From: Cyanobacteria bacterium RM1_2_2
GTDB lineage: Bacteria > Cyanobacteriota > Cyanobacteriia > Elainellales > Elainellaceae
NCBI GenBank assembly: GCA_012033495.1
Contig: JAAUQT010000011.1
Coordinates: 1 to 52,931 of the forward strand
Direction: 5' to 3'
DNA length: 52,931 nt
A model generated the notes under the pieces. The model saw only the letters and a list, made by a program, of their open reading frames with translations, searched no databases and was not told the origin of the DNA. Position numbers and translations under genes: made by a program. This document shows positions 1 through 6,431 of the stretch, in pieces; position 1 is the first letter of the stretch, and each line of letters begins with the position of its first letter.

Positions 1-33
1 ACACATCTCGCATTGGAAGTTAAAACCCTGCTT

Positions 34-210
34 GATCCCCCTAAATCCCCTTAAAAAGGGGGACTTCAAGCCAGTTGTGGGTCGGTTCCCCCCTTTTGCA
101 AGGGGGGTTAGGGGGGATCGTTCGACTTGTGTGTACACAGTAGCTTAAAAAGGAGGGAACCGAGTCTCGTGTCTGAAGCCCCCTTTTTTAGGGGAATTTA
201 GGGAGATCGC
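34..210. repeat. Cluster of cyanobacterial CCCCCTAAA-type palindromic repeats
   Basis: Three related copies of a short element built on GATCCCCCTAAAT / AAGGGGGACTT arms are visible: 34-66, an inverted copy at about 87-120, and a more diverged copy at about 175-210. The first two face each other and could form a long hairpin. Between copies 2 and 3 lies the palindrome GTGTACAC. Such elements are scattered in high copy through many cyanobacterial genomes, usually between genes. No coding potential is seen here. Confidence 0.7.
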
Positions 211-262
211 AACCTGGATTCACAAACAGTCTCTCGGTTGCGTCAGTCCTGATCGAAATAAA

Positions 263-669
263 TGGGGGCGGAGGGACTTGAACCCTCACGACTTCATCAG
301 TCAACGGATTTTCACCCTCTCACAGCTTTCACTGCAATCTCTGTGTTCTAGAGATTTTGAGGATTGGACCCTCCCTTTACCCTCGGCTGAACGTTAGGGT
401 AGCTCCCGTCGGGCCTCTGCACCTTCCAGGATTTTGATATTGGAACTGCGATCTTGAAAATCAATCAAAAATCGGTTGCCCTAGATCAAAATCGACTGGC
501 TTGGCTCAGGATTGCCTTGTTTGAAGGGTCGGTGAAGCGAATTGAGATTCAACTCCTGTGCCCGCATCAAATTTAGGTTTCCCTGAGTTTGAGAGCTTCC
601 ACTTGGCAAATTTCTCTACCAAGGCTCAGTTTTCTAAGTCCGCAGCGTCTACCATTCCGCCACGCCCCC
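263..669 (-). tRNA. trnL: tRNA-Leu(UAA), interrupted by a group I intron
   Basis: Read on the minus strand, exon 1 is 669-636 (34 nt, starting GGGGGCGTGGCGGAATGG and ending after the U of the anticodon). Exon 2 is 312-263 (50 nt), starting AAAATCCGTTGACT with the remaining AA of the UAA anticodon and ending in CGCCCCC plus discriminator A. The acceptor arms GGGGGCG/CGCCCCC pair perfectly. The spliced tRNA is 84 nt with a class II variable arm. CCA is not encoded, so it must be added by the nucleotidyltransferase. The intron sits between U34 and A35, the classic position shared with plastids. It reads leucine UUA/UUG codons. Confidence 0.95.
313..635 (-). ncRNA. Group I intron of tRNA-Leu(UAA)
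   Basis: The intron is 323 nt. It follows the exonic U and ends with the expected terminal G (at 313). The conserved core is recognisable on the minus strand: GGTGCAGAGGCCCGACGGGA, followed by GCTACCCTAACGTT and GGGTAAAGGGAGGGTCCAAT, as in other cyanobacterial and chloroplast trnL introns. The 3' end has the GTGAAAGCTGTGAGAGGGTG block that closes P9. No ORF is present, so it should be a self-splicing, non-mobile ribozyme without a homing endonuclease. Confidence 0.92.
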
Positions 670-1078
670 AAGCAATTGCTCTAGTTTACCAGCTATATTT
701 CGGTAAATGATAACCTAGCGGCATCCATTATAGAGCCTCAACTGATTTCGTTGCCAATTTCTCTTATCCACCAGCGATCGGACTAGTTATTTTTTGCCGC
801 TGTGCTGTAATTCTGAAAACAAGTCATGCCCTACAGACGAACCTACCCTTACATTTGGCTTGAGTCTGCTTTGAATGATCTCCATACTCGGAGCGAGCAG
901 CTTAAATAATCGGTAAGTCGTTGTGCATACCAGTTTTTAGCAGCCTTGAACTAGGGCGCGTCATCAATTGCTGGTCAAACGCTTCCAGCATCAGCCGGAT
1001 CGCGCCCGCCTCCAAAAACAGGCTAGGAGCTGTCGCCTTGCCATTATTCAGGGTTTTAGCTGGAATGGATGACAGCCC
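670..1078. other. Intergenic region with no supported gene
   Basis: This stretch separates trnL from the beta-barrel gene; both flanking genes are on the minus strand. A minus-strand open stretch ends at the TAA at 902-904 and runs in frame from the stop of the flanking CDS. It encodes about 58 residues including EAGAIRLMLEAFDQQLMTR, but has no start or ribosome-binding site. It may be a gene relic. I cannot name its family. Confidence 0.4.
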
Positions 1079-1618
1079 CTAGAACCGAACACCCAGCCCA
1101 CCCTGAATTGAGGCAGCCGTGTCGTTACTGTTCTTATAAGCATCGAATGCGATAATGGCGTTGCCAAAAAGCACCAGATTGCTATAAGGAAAACTGTAGT
1201 CTACGCCAGGTTGGATGACGAAACTCGTCTGGTTGCCAAGGGGTGAGGAGTTTTCATCACTGTCTTGGATGGCTGCACCAATGCCGATATAAGCATCTGT
1301 CTGCCAATTGATCGGCACATCATAGGAGACCGTTGGCACAAAGGCGGTGCTATCCCCAATTAAGGCTTGAGCACGAATAGACATCGGCAGTTCTAAGAAC
1401 TTATAGCGAACGGCAATCACTCCCGCACCACCTCCGCCATCGTCATTGGGGCCATCCGTGACACCGAATGAACCTCCAATTCCGATGTAGCTCCCATAGG
1501 CAGCCTGGGCAGAGGCCGTAGAAGCCGTTGAGAAGATGAAGCCAATTCCGATGGCTGCACTAAGCGCCCATGCCCCTAGCCAGCCTGATCGGGCAGTTAA
1601 ACGTTTTCGGTTAATCAT
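1079..1618 (-). CDS. Small outer-membrane beta-barrel-like protein
   Basis: Predicted 179-aa exported protein of unknown function. An N-terminal signal peptide (MINRKR, then a hydrophobic stretch ending STASA-QAAYG) is followed by alternating polar/aromatic-hydrophobic strands rich in Gly, Tyr and Phe. The C-terminus is GGLGVRF; a terminal Phe is typical of outer-membrane barrels recognised by BamA. An upstream in-frame TTG at 1633 would add five residues. I prefer the ATG at 1618 because GAGGAAA lies 9 nt before it, exactly where the TTG start would put coding sequence. The length would suit an 8-strand barrel of the OmpA/OmpW size class. It stands alone, with about 700 nt of non-coding DNA upstream. 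The exact family is not recognised. Confidence 0.75.
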   Translation of the reverse strand: MINRKRLTARSGWLGAWALSAAIGIGFIFSTASTASAQAAYGSYIGIGGSFGVTDGPNDDGGGGAGVIAVRYKFLELPMSIRAQALIGDSTAFVPTVSYDVPINWQTDAYIGIGAAIQDSDENSSPLGNQTSFVIQPGVDYSFPYSNLVLFGNAIIAFDAYKNSNDTAASIQGGLGVRF

Positions 1619-2310
1619 AATGAGTTTCCTCAAGTCGAGAATCCAGGACTCGATAATTCTCCAAACGATAGCTCAGCACTTTGCAAAAAACCACTGAATT
1701 TACATCACGGATGGGTCGTTTCACTGTAAAGAGCGATTAATATTTTTTATGAAAAGTAAATTTTATATTCACTATAGCTATGCCATGGGAGTTGCAGCAA
1801 GAGTTAGCCCCATTTGGAAGCGAGCAAAAAATAAAAATGCTGAGGCAACTTTGCTGGCAGTGCGTGCTTCGGTGGGTACTTTGAAACTGTCGAAGATTTG
1901 GCTGATTGAAAAGATAAACCTTGAAGAGATAAAATTCTAGTTAACTCGGAGTTTTTAGCTAGGAATTTAACGTTGGCCTATCTAGACACGCTGAGGGAAT
2001 TTTTGAGAATCCCATCTTACGCCTTTGAATGAGAGGCTGTAGTAGAAAACACGATTTAGCCGATGGTTTTCTCAAACGCTGAGTGGCTCTGACCGTCTGA
2101 GCTTTCAGTCTTACCTTCCCTGAAGTGGGCAGCCGATCAACAGTGTGATCAAGCGTTTAGCTCGTCAATTTGTGAGATCAATTCTTCCAGGTTTAATCAG
2201 GCATGAGGGTAGCAGCAAAATCAGTTCAATCTTCGACTTAATTCCTGATTCAAGCAAGTCAGAAAAATCTCAATTATCCTGGACTTATAAAGAACTTTCG
2301 GGGAGGGGAA
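1619..2310. other. Long intergenic region between divergent genes
   Basis: Divergent intergenic space upstream of both the beta-barrel gene (minus) and the lipoprotein gene (plus), so it should hold both promoters. The AT-rich stretch at about 1735-1770 is the most promoter-like part. A 63-codon ORF at 1749-1940 (plus) has an ATG but no ribosome-binding site, signal or recognisable motif, and I do not call it. Nothing else is supported. Confidence 0.4.
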
Positions 2311-3150
2311 ATGCGGCAACTTTTATTGATAGCAACGGCAACAGTTCTGGGATTTGCAACCGCTGGGTGCGACTTTTTACCCTTTGGGCAAGGCGGGGAG
2401 ACGACAACTGTCGATCCAACACCCGTTGAGGAATCTCCAGTGGTCGTTAGCCCAGCCAGCCCGGCGGCTTCTCCCTCTCCCGGTGATCCTAATTTTGAAC
2501 AACCCACCGTTGCCCCGGAGAATCCTCCTCAAGGCATTTTGCCACCTGATTTAATTAGCTCCACCGACCCCAATCAGCGGGTTCAGCAAGTCCAAGGCAA
2601 TCGAAATGATCCGTTTGCGCTTTTGCCCACCACCCCAACGGTGCAACTTCCAGAAGGCGTCAATCAACCTGCGCCGACCGTGGTTGTGCCCACCAGCCCA
2701 AACGGTGCGGGTGGAGCACAGCCTAGAGGCACAACTCCTCAACCTCGGACGACCGCCTCTCCCAGAAGACCGGCAACTCCCAATGCAGGTCGCGGCACAC
2801 CCAATCGCGTTGCTTCCCCTAGCCCAGGCCCCCGCAGCCCGATTACCAACCCGTCTCCTCGCCCCCAGCCTGAGTTAGCGAGAGCCGTGCGGGTGACAGG
2901 CGTTGTGCAGGTAGGAGATACGGTTTACGCGATTGTGAATGCCCCCAACGAACCGAGCAGTCGCTATGTCCAGGAAGGGCAGCGCTTGGCGAATGGGCAG
3001 GTTTTAGTCCGCCGAATTGAGACGAATCGGGCTGAGCCAGTGGTGATTTTAGAACAGTATGGCGTAGAAGTGGTGCGGGCGGTCGGCGAGGGAGGTGCTC
3101 CTGTGACGCCTGCGGCGGCTGTGCCTACGTCTGTGACACCTGCAAGCTAA
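2311..3150 (+). CDS. Proline-rich lipoprotein with C-terminal beta domain
   Basis: 279-aa predicted lipoprotein. The start is clear: GGAGGGG lies just upstream of the ATG at 2311. Residues 1-19 form a signal peptide with lipobox TAG-C, so Cys20 would be lipidated; Asp21 follows it. Residues about 25-190 are low-complexity Pro/Ser/Thr/Ala/Arg (repeated SPSP, TPQPRTT), a likely disordered, wall-spanning linker. Residues about 191-260 form a compact domain (VTGVVQVGDTVYAIV...VQEGQRLANGQVLVRRI) resembling the small beta domain of PilP/GspC-type proteins of pilus and secretion machines. That link is inference from pattern only. No partner genes are adjacent. A hairpin terminator follows. Confidence 0.8.
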   Translation: MRQLLLIATATVLGFATAGCDFLPFGQGGETTTVDPTPVEESPVVVSPASPAASPSPGDPNFEQPTVAPENPPQGILPPDLISSTDPNQRVQQVQGNRNDPFALLPTTPTVQLPEGVNQPAPTVVVPTSPNGAGGAQPRGTTPQPRTTASPRRPATPNAGRGTPNRVASPSPGPRSPITNPSPRPQPELARAVRVTGVVQVGDTVYAIVNAPNEPSSRYVQEGQRLANGQVLVRRIETNRAEPVVILEQYGVEVVRAVGEGGAPVTPAAAVPTSVTPAS

Positions 3151-3158
3151 CGAACGAT

Positions 3159-3190
3159 GCCCTGGGTTTTTCATCTTTCACAGGGCTTTT
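3159..3190 (+). terminator. Probable rho-independent terminator after the lipoprotein gene
   Basis: GCCCTG (3159-3164) pairs with CAGGGC (3181-3186) across a T-rich 16-nt loop and is followed by TTTT. It starts 8 nt after the stop codon. The stem is short and the loop long, so efficiency is uncertain. It separates the lipoprotein gene from psaE. Confidence 0.55.
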
Positions 3191-3395
3191 CAATCAAGGA
3201 TGATCCAGATAATGCTGAGATCTCAGGTCAGGTTGAGGCTGGGGTAACAAAACTTAAGTTTTGACAAATCGCTCGCTCCAACAGACGTAGTACGCTGAAA
3301 AGCGACGGTTATACTGTCTCAATTCAGTTATCACTGGGGATGCTGTTCCGTTGAGGCAGAAAGCTTAAGATTAATACCCCCTAAAGGAAAAAACC

Positions 3396-3635
3396 ATGGT
3401 TCAACGCGGTTCAAAAGTCCGAGTTCTCCGGAAAGAGTCTTACTGGTATAACCAAACGGGTACGGTCGCATCTGTTGACCAGACCGGCATCAAATATCCC
3501 GTTATCGTGCGGTTTGACTCCGTCAACTACAGCGGCTACAGCGGTGCTTCGGGTGGGATCAACACCAATAACTTTGCTGAGTCTGAGTTAGAAGAAGTCG
3601 AAGCGCCCAAGCCAGCAAAAGCAGCGGCTCAGTAA
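3396..3635 (+). CDS. psaE: Photosystem I reaction centre subunit IV
   Basis: 79-aa PsaE, a peripheral subunit on the cytoplasmic face of photosystem I. It stabilises PsaC and helps ferredoxin/flavodoxin docking and cyclic electron flow. The SH3-like beta-barrel core is unmistakable: [19 protein letters not shown], then [19 protein letters not shown] and [13 protein letters not shown]. Length is normal. The C-terminus ends in an Ala/Pro/Lys tail ([10 protein letters not shown]), as in other cyanobacterial forms. AAAGGA lies 8 nt before the ATG. The roughly 200-nt upstream region after the previous terminator should carry its own, probably light-regulated, promoter; a TATACT at 3310-3315 is a candidate -10. 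mutM starts 57 nt downstream without an obvious terminator between them. Confidence 0.98.
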   Translation: MVQRGSKVRVLRKESYWYNQTGTVASVDQTGIKYPVIVRFDSVNYSGYSGASGGINTNNFAESELEEVEAPKPAKAAAQ

Positions 3636-3692
3636 GCTGCTGTAGGGCTTGCTGCATCAGTTAATGTCTCATTCAGCGGCTAACGCTAAACT

Positions 3693-4622
3693 GTGCCTGA
3701 ACTTCCTGAAGTTGAAACGGTTCGCCAGGGGCTGAATCAAGTTACCCTGGCACAAATCATCCAGGGTGGGGATGTGTTGCTTGATCGCAGCATTGCTCAC
3801 CCTTTTTTGGCGGCTGATTTTTTGGCGGGCATCACCGGAACCGCAATCCAACAATGGCATCGGCGCGGTAAGTATCTGCTAGCGGCGCTAGTTAAGGGAA
3901 CGCCAGATGGAACAGATGCAAACCCGCAAGGCAACGAATCTGCGCCGGGATGCGATCAAAAATCTGATCAACCAGGCAGTTTGGCTGCACCTGCGGGTTG
4001 GCTAGGGGTTCACCTGCGAATGACAGGACAACTGCTGTGGATGCACGAGGATGAGCTAGTGCAGAAACACTGTCGTGTCAGGCTGTTTTTCCCGAAAGGA
4101 CGAGAGTTGCGATTCATCGATCAGCGCACTTTTGGGCAACTGTGGTGGGTTCCTCCTAATTGTCAGCCGGAGTTGGTGATGACGGGGTTGGCAAACTTAG
4201 GTCCAGAGCCTTTTTCAGAGCAGTTTTCGGTGGCATATTTAGGGGCGCAACTGCACAATCGCAAGCGTCCAATCAAAAATGCGTTGCTCGATCAGGCGTT
4301 GGTGGCTGGAGTGGGCAACATTTATGCAGATGAGGCGCTGTTTCTGAGCGGCATTCAGCCTCAAACCCTTTCAGCCAATTTATCGTCTCAGCAGATTGAA
4401 AAGCTTCACGCAGCAGTGATCCAAGTTTTGCAAGACAGCATCAATGCCAGAGGCACAACCTTCAGCGATTTCCGGGATGTGTCGGGCGTAAACGGCAACT
4501 ATGGCGGCATTGCCTGGGTGTATGACCGCAAAGGACAGCCCTGCCGAATTTGCAATGGCATGATTGAGCGGGTTAAGCTTGCAGGACGCTCGGCTCACTT
4601 TTGCCCAACTTGCCAGCGCTAG
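3693..4622 (+). CDS. mutM: Formamidopyrimidine-DNA glycosylase (Fpg/MutM)
   Basis: 309-aa base-excision repair enzyme that removes 8-oxoguanine and formamidopyrimidines and cuts the abasic site. It starts with GTG at 3693, giving the invariant N-terminus M-PELPEVETV: Pro2 is the catalytic nucleophile and Glu3 the general acid. RRGKYLL supplies the conserved Lys60, and HLRMTGQLL and NRKRPIKNALLDQ...GVGNIYADEALF are the helix-two-turn-helix signatures. The C-terminal zinc finger has Cys284, Cys287, Cys304 and Cys307. The protein is longer than E. coli MutM (269 aa), mainly because of a roughly 35-residue polar insert at about residues 66-101. It follows psaE on the same strand. Oxidative-damage repair beside a photosystem gene may be coincidence. 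Confidence 0.97.
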   Translation: MPELPEVETVRQGLNQVTLAQIIQGGDVLLDRSIAHPFLAADFLAGITGTAIQQWHRRGKYLLAALVKGTPDGTDANPQGNESAPGCDQKSDQPGSLAAPAGWLGVHLRMTGQLLWMHEDELVQKHCRVRLFFPKGRELRFIDQRTFGQLWWVPPNCQPELVMTGLANLGPEPFSEQFSVAYLGAQLHNRKRPIKNALLDQALVAGVGNIYADEALFLSGIQPQTLSANLSSQQIEKLHAAVIQVLQDSINARGTTFSDFRDVSGVNGNYGGIAWVYDRKGQPCRICNGMIERVKLAGRSAHFCPTCQR

Positions 4623-4713
4623 TGAGTGGCGATTTCTAGTCAACAAAATCTCCGTAAGGGCTAGGGCAAACACATCTTAATTTTCTGCTGTACCCAGGCA
4701 AAGACAAAAAATC

Positions 4714-5116
4714 AACGACTGCTCAAAGTTTCGAGCATTTGCCGAGGCACATTGGCTGGGAACTTGTATGGTTCCAGTGCTGCAAGCGGGAGCGTGGGTC
4801 AGTCTTGATAATGCCACGTTTCAGCCTGGGGGACGAATTGCCCGATGAGCCTAATTGATTGAAGCCGCAGGGTGCAAAGTGGTCTATCTACCTGCCGATT
4901 CCCCTAAGCTCAATTGGATGGAGAGATGCTGGGCTTGGTTGAAAAGTCGCATTCGCAAGCTGTTGCGTGATATAGCGTTATGCATTGAGCTTGGGACATA
5001 GGGGGTGTAGGGGCGTAGCCCCAGCTAGGGGTTCCACCCCTACACCCCGTTCTAACCTTAGGCAGTACTGCCATACCAATAAACTCCGGGATGCCATCGA
5101 GGCGGTTCTGAAGTAA
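4714..5116 (+). pseudogene. IS630-family transposase relic, interrupted by a palindromic element
   Basis: One frame from about 4714 reads FRAFAEAHW, then VPVLQAGAWVSLDNATFQPG, with the catalytic Asp-Asn of the DDE domain. It is broken by TGA and TAA stops near 4846-4854. It then continues in the same frame as LIEAAGCKVVYLPADSPKLN and MERCWAWLKSRIRKLLRD, containing the third catalytic acid in the usual NP-x-E-x-W position (here NWMERCW). After a roughly 90-nt inserted block, the normal end of the family reappears in another frame: KLRDAIEAVLK and a TAA at 5114. The N-terminal half of the transposase is missing. Inactive. Confidence 0.85.
5001..5048. repeat. GGGGTGTAGGGG palindromic element inserted in the IS630 relic
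   Basis: GGGGTGTAGGGG (from 5002) and its reverse complement CCCCTACACCCC (ending 5048) flank a GC-rich centre containing the inner palindrome GGGGCGTAGCCCC. The whole can fold into a long, stable hairpin. It interrupts the transposase reading frame, so it was inserted, or grew, after that transposase arrived. It looks like one of the small non-autonomous repeat families common in cyanobacteria. Confidence 0.75.
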
Positions 5117-5291
5117 GCCGCGTCCTCCAACACATCGCGGCAGCTTATAGATGTAGAGTAAGAATCTAGGGATCTGAATAGCTGAAAATCCTTACCTAAA
5201 TGCTTTATTGCTCTGCTTTAATGCGCTATGCTTGGATACACAAAATCCTCAATTCAAACTCCTAATCACTGAAGTGCAGGTAGGAAAAAGT

Positions 5292-5363
5292 GCGGGTGTA
5301 ATTCAGTGGTAGAATGTCAGCTTCCCAAGCTGAACGTCGTGGGTTCGAGTCCCATCACCCGCT
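5292..5363 (+). tRNA. trnG: tRNA-Gly(CCC)
   Basis: 72-nt cloverleaf. Acceptor GCGGGTG/CACCCGC is perfectly paired with discriminator T at 5363. The D-arm contains TTCAGTGGTAGAA. The anticodon stem TCAGC/GCTGA encloses loop TTCCCAA, giving anticodon CCC (reads GGG). The T-arm GTGGG-TTCGAGT-CCCAT is canonical. CCA is not encoded. Confidence 0.95.
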
Positions 5364-5741
5364 TCCAAGTTGTCCATGAAACTCTACCTTGAAACCACCC
5401 TGATTCATCAAGCTACCGTAGGAGTTACTTTACTGGCGTATCGCTCAAAGCTCTTCGAGTCGGACTGATAGAATCAGTGGCTTACCTCAAAGATCTAGTT
5501 AGACTTTGGATGGAGATCCATCTTATCGTCATCGAACGGGTATATTCAGCCCGATGAGGTAAGAGAAGCCACTCAGCCCCTTCACAATCACGACAGGAAG
5601 AATCATATCTTCAAATCCTTTGTGGAAGGTCGTAACTTGTAAGTAGGGAATTGCAGAGTGGCTTAACGATCTCGGCCTCGTTCATCACTATTAAGCAGAC
5701 TTCAAGCAAATTCATTCTGCTGCTCAATTGGCCCGCAGAAA
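5364..5741. other. Intergenic region, no supported gene
   Basis: No intact gene is seen between trnG and the minus-strand small protein gene. A minus-strand open stretch from about 5660 to the TGA at 5529-5531 encodes about 43 residues ending LSGFSYLIGLNIPVR with no start codon or ribosome-binding site. It could be the tail of a decayed gene, but I cannot identify it. Confidence 0.4.
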
Positions 5742-5969
5742 CTAGGCTGCAACTGGCTCTTCAACCTGCTGTTCTGCTCCAGTGGCTTCACCCATCTCTA
5801 GAGGCTGTGCATCTTCAGGCATGTCCACATTCAGCACCGCTGTCGGCGCGTTCATCAGAAACTGAATTCCCGAAGCAACTTCACGATAGGGACGATTTTG
5901 CAGATAGCCGATGATAGCATCGCGCTGTTGCTCGGTGATTAGATAAACGGTTTGCTTTACCTTTGCCAT
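5742..5969 (-). CDS. Small conserved protein of unknown function
   Basis: 75-aa soluble protein, MAKVKQTVYLITEQQRDAII followed by GYLQNRPYREVASGIQFLMN. The N-terminal half looks like a compact alpha/beta fold. The C-terminal half is acidic and Pro/Ala/Glu-rich (PEDAQPLEMGEATGAE), probably disordered. I chose the ATG at 5969 because AGGA sits 9 nt upstream; a TTG at 5993 would add eight residues but has no ribosome-binding site. I believe small proteins of this type occur in other cyanobacteria, but I know no function. It stands alone, with about 460 nt of non-coding DNA before it on its own strand. Confidence 0.7.
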   Translation of the reverse strand: MAKVKQTVYLITEQQRDAIIGYLQNRPYREVASGIQFLMNAPTAVLNVDMPEDAQPLEMGEATGAEQQVEEPVAA

Positions 5970-6431
5970 GATTTGAGATCCTATTGTATTCAAGTTGTAT
6001 TCAAGTCAAACAGTGTCGAGCGCACCTAGCTTTACGCTGCTGTAAGCGCCGAAGCTAGGGAGGGTCGCTGCACACTTCCAAAATCAGTAATTTCCAGAAG
6101 CGAAGCAGTTATCCTCATAAACGTTGGTGAATCAGCCCGTGAAAACTTGTAGTTTCCTCTAGCCTCTTTTAGAGTGCCCAATTGCCTCACGATTGGAGAT
6201 CCGTAGAAAACCCTAATTTTGAACGACTGGAAATATGGTCTGATAAACTGCTGAAAGTTTTGCCAGATAATACTTTCAGCAATATTTTCGCCAATTTTGC
6301 ACGGCGTCCTGACCGATTCCCTCCGTAATCCTGCCAGGGTGGCATCCGTAATCGCTGCGCTGCTGTTTAATTCTTAGATAAGTCGGGAATGTTAGGTCTG
6401 CAAGAACTAGCGACTGCCTTCCACGAACCTT
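5970..6431. other. Divergent intergenic region upstream of the RTX gene
   Basis: This region should contain the promoters of the small minus-strand gene and of the RTX gene. It holds a directly repeated TTGAATAC motif on the minus strand near 5990-6005 and the stem-loop at 6249-6281. No strong ribosome-binding site is visible before the RTX ATG at 6432. No coding sequence is supported. Confidence 0.4.
6249..6281. promoter_or_regulatory. Perfect 9-bp inverted repeat upstream of the RTX gene
   Basis: TGCTGAAAG (6249-6257) and CTTTCAGCA (6273-6281) form a perfect stem around a 15-nt loop, followed by ATATTTT. It lies about 150 nt before the RTX start codon. It could be an operator, an RNA hairpin in the leader, or a weak terminator; the sequence alone does not decide. 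Confidence 0.4.

Noticed and set aside
902-1078. Minus-strand open stretch containing LFLEAGAIRLMLEAFDQQL; considered a relic of Cas1 or another gene
   Set aside because: The resemblance to a Cas1 C-terminus is vague, there is no start codon, and no CRISPR repeats or cas genes are nearby.
1749-1940. 63-codon plus-strand ORF (MKSKFYIHYS...)
   Set aside because: No ribosome-binding site, no recognisable motif, and it lies in AT-rich promoter-like DNA; not enough to call a gene.
5529-5660. Minus-strand open stretch ending LSGFSYLIGLNIPVR, considered a decayed outer-membrane gene
   Set aside because: Only about 43 residues with no start or ribosome-binding site; no family could be assigned.
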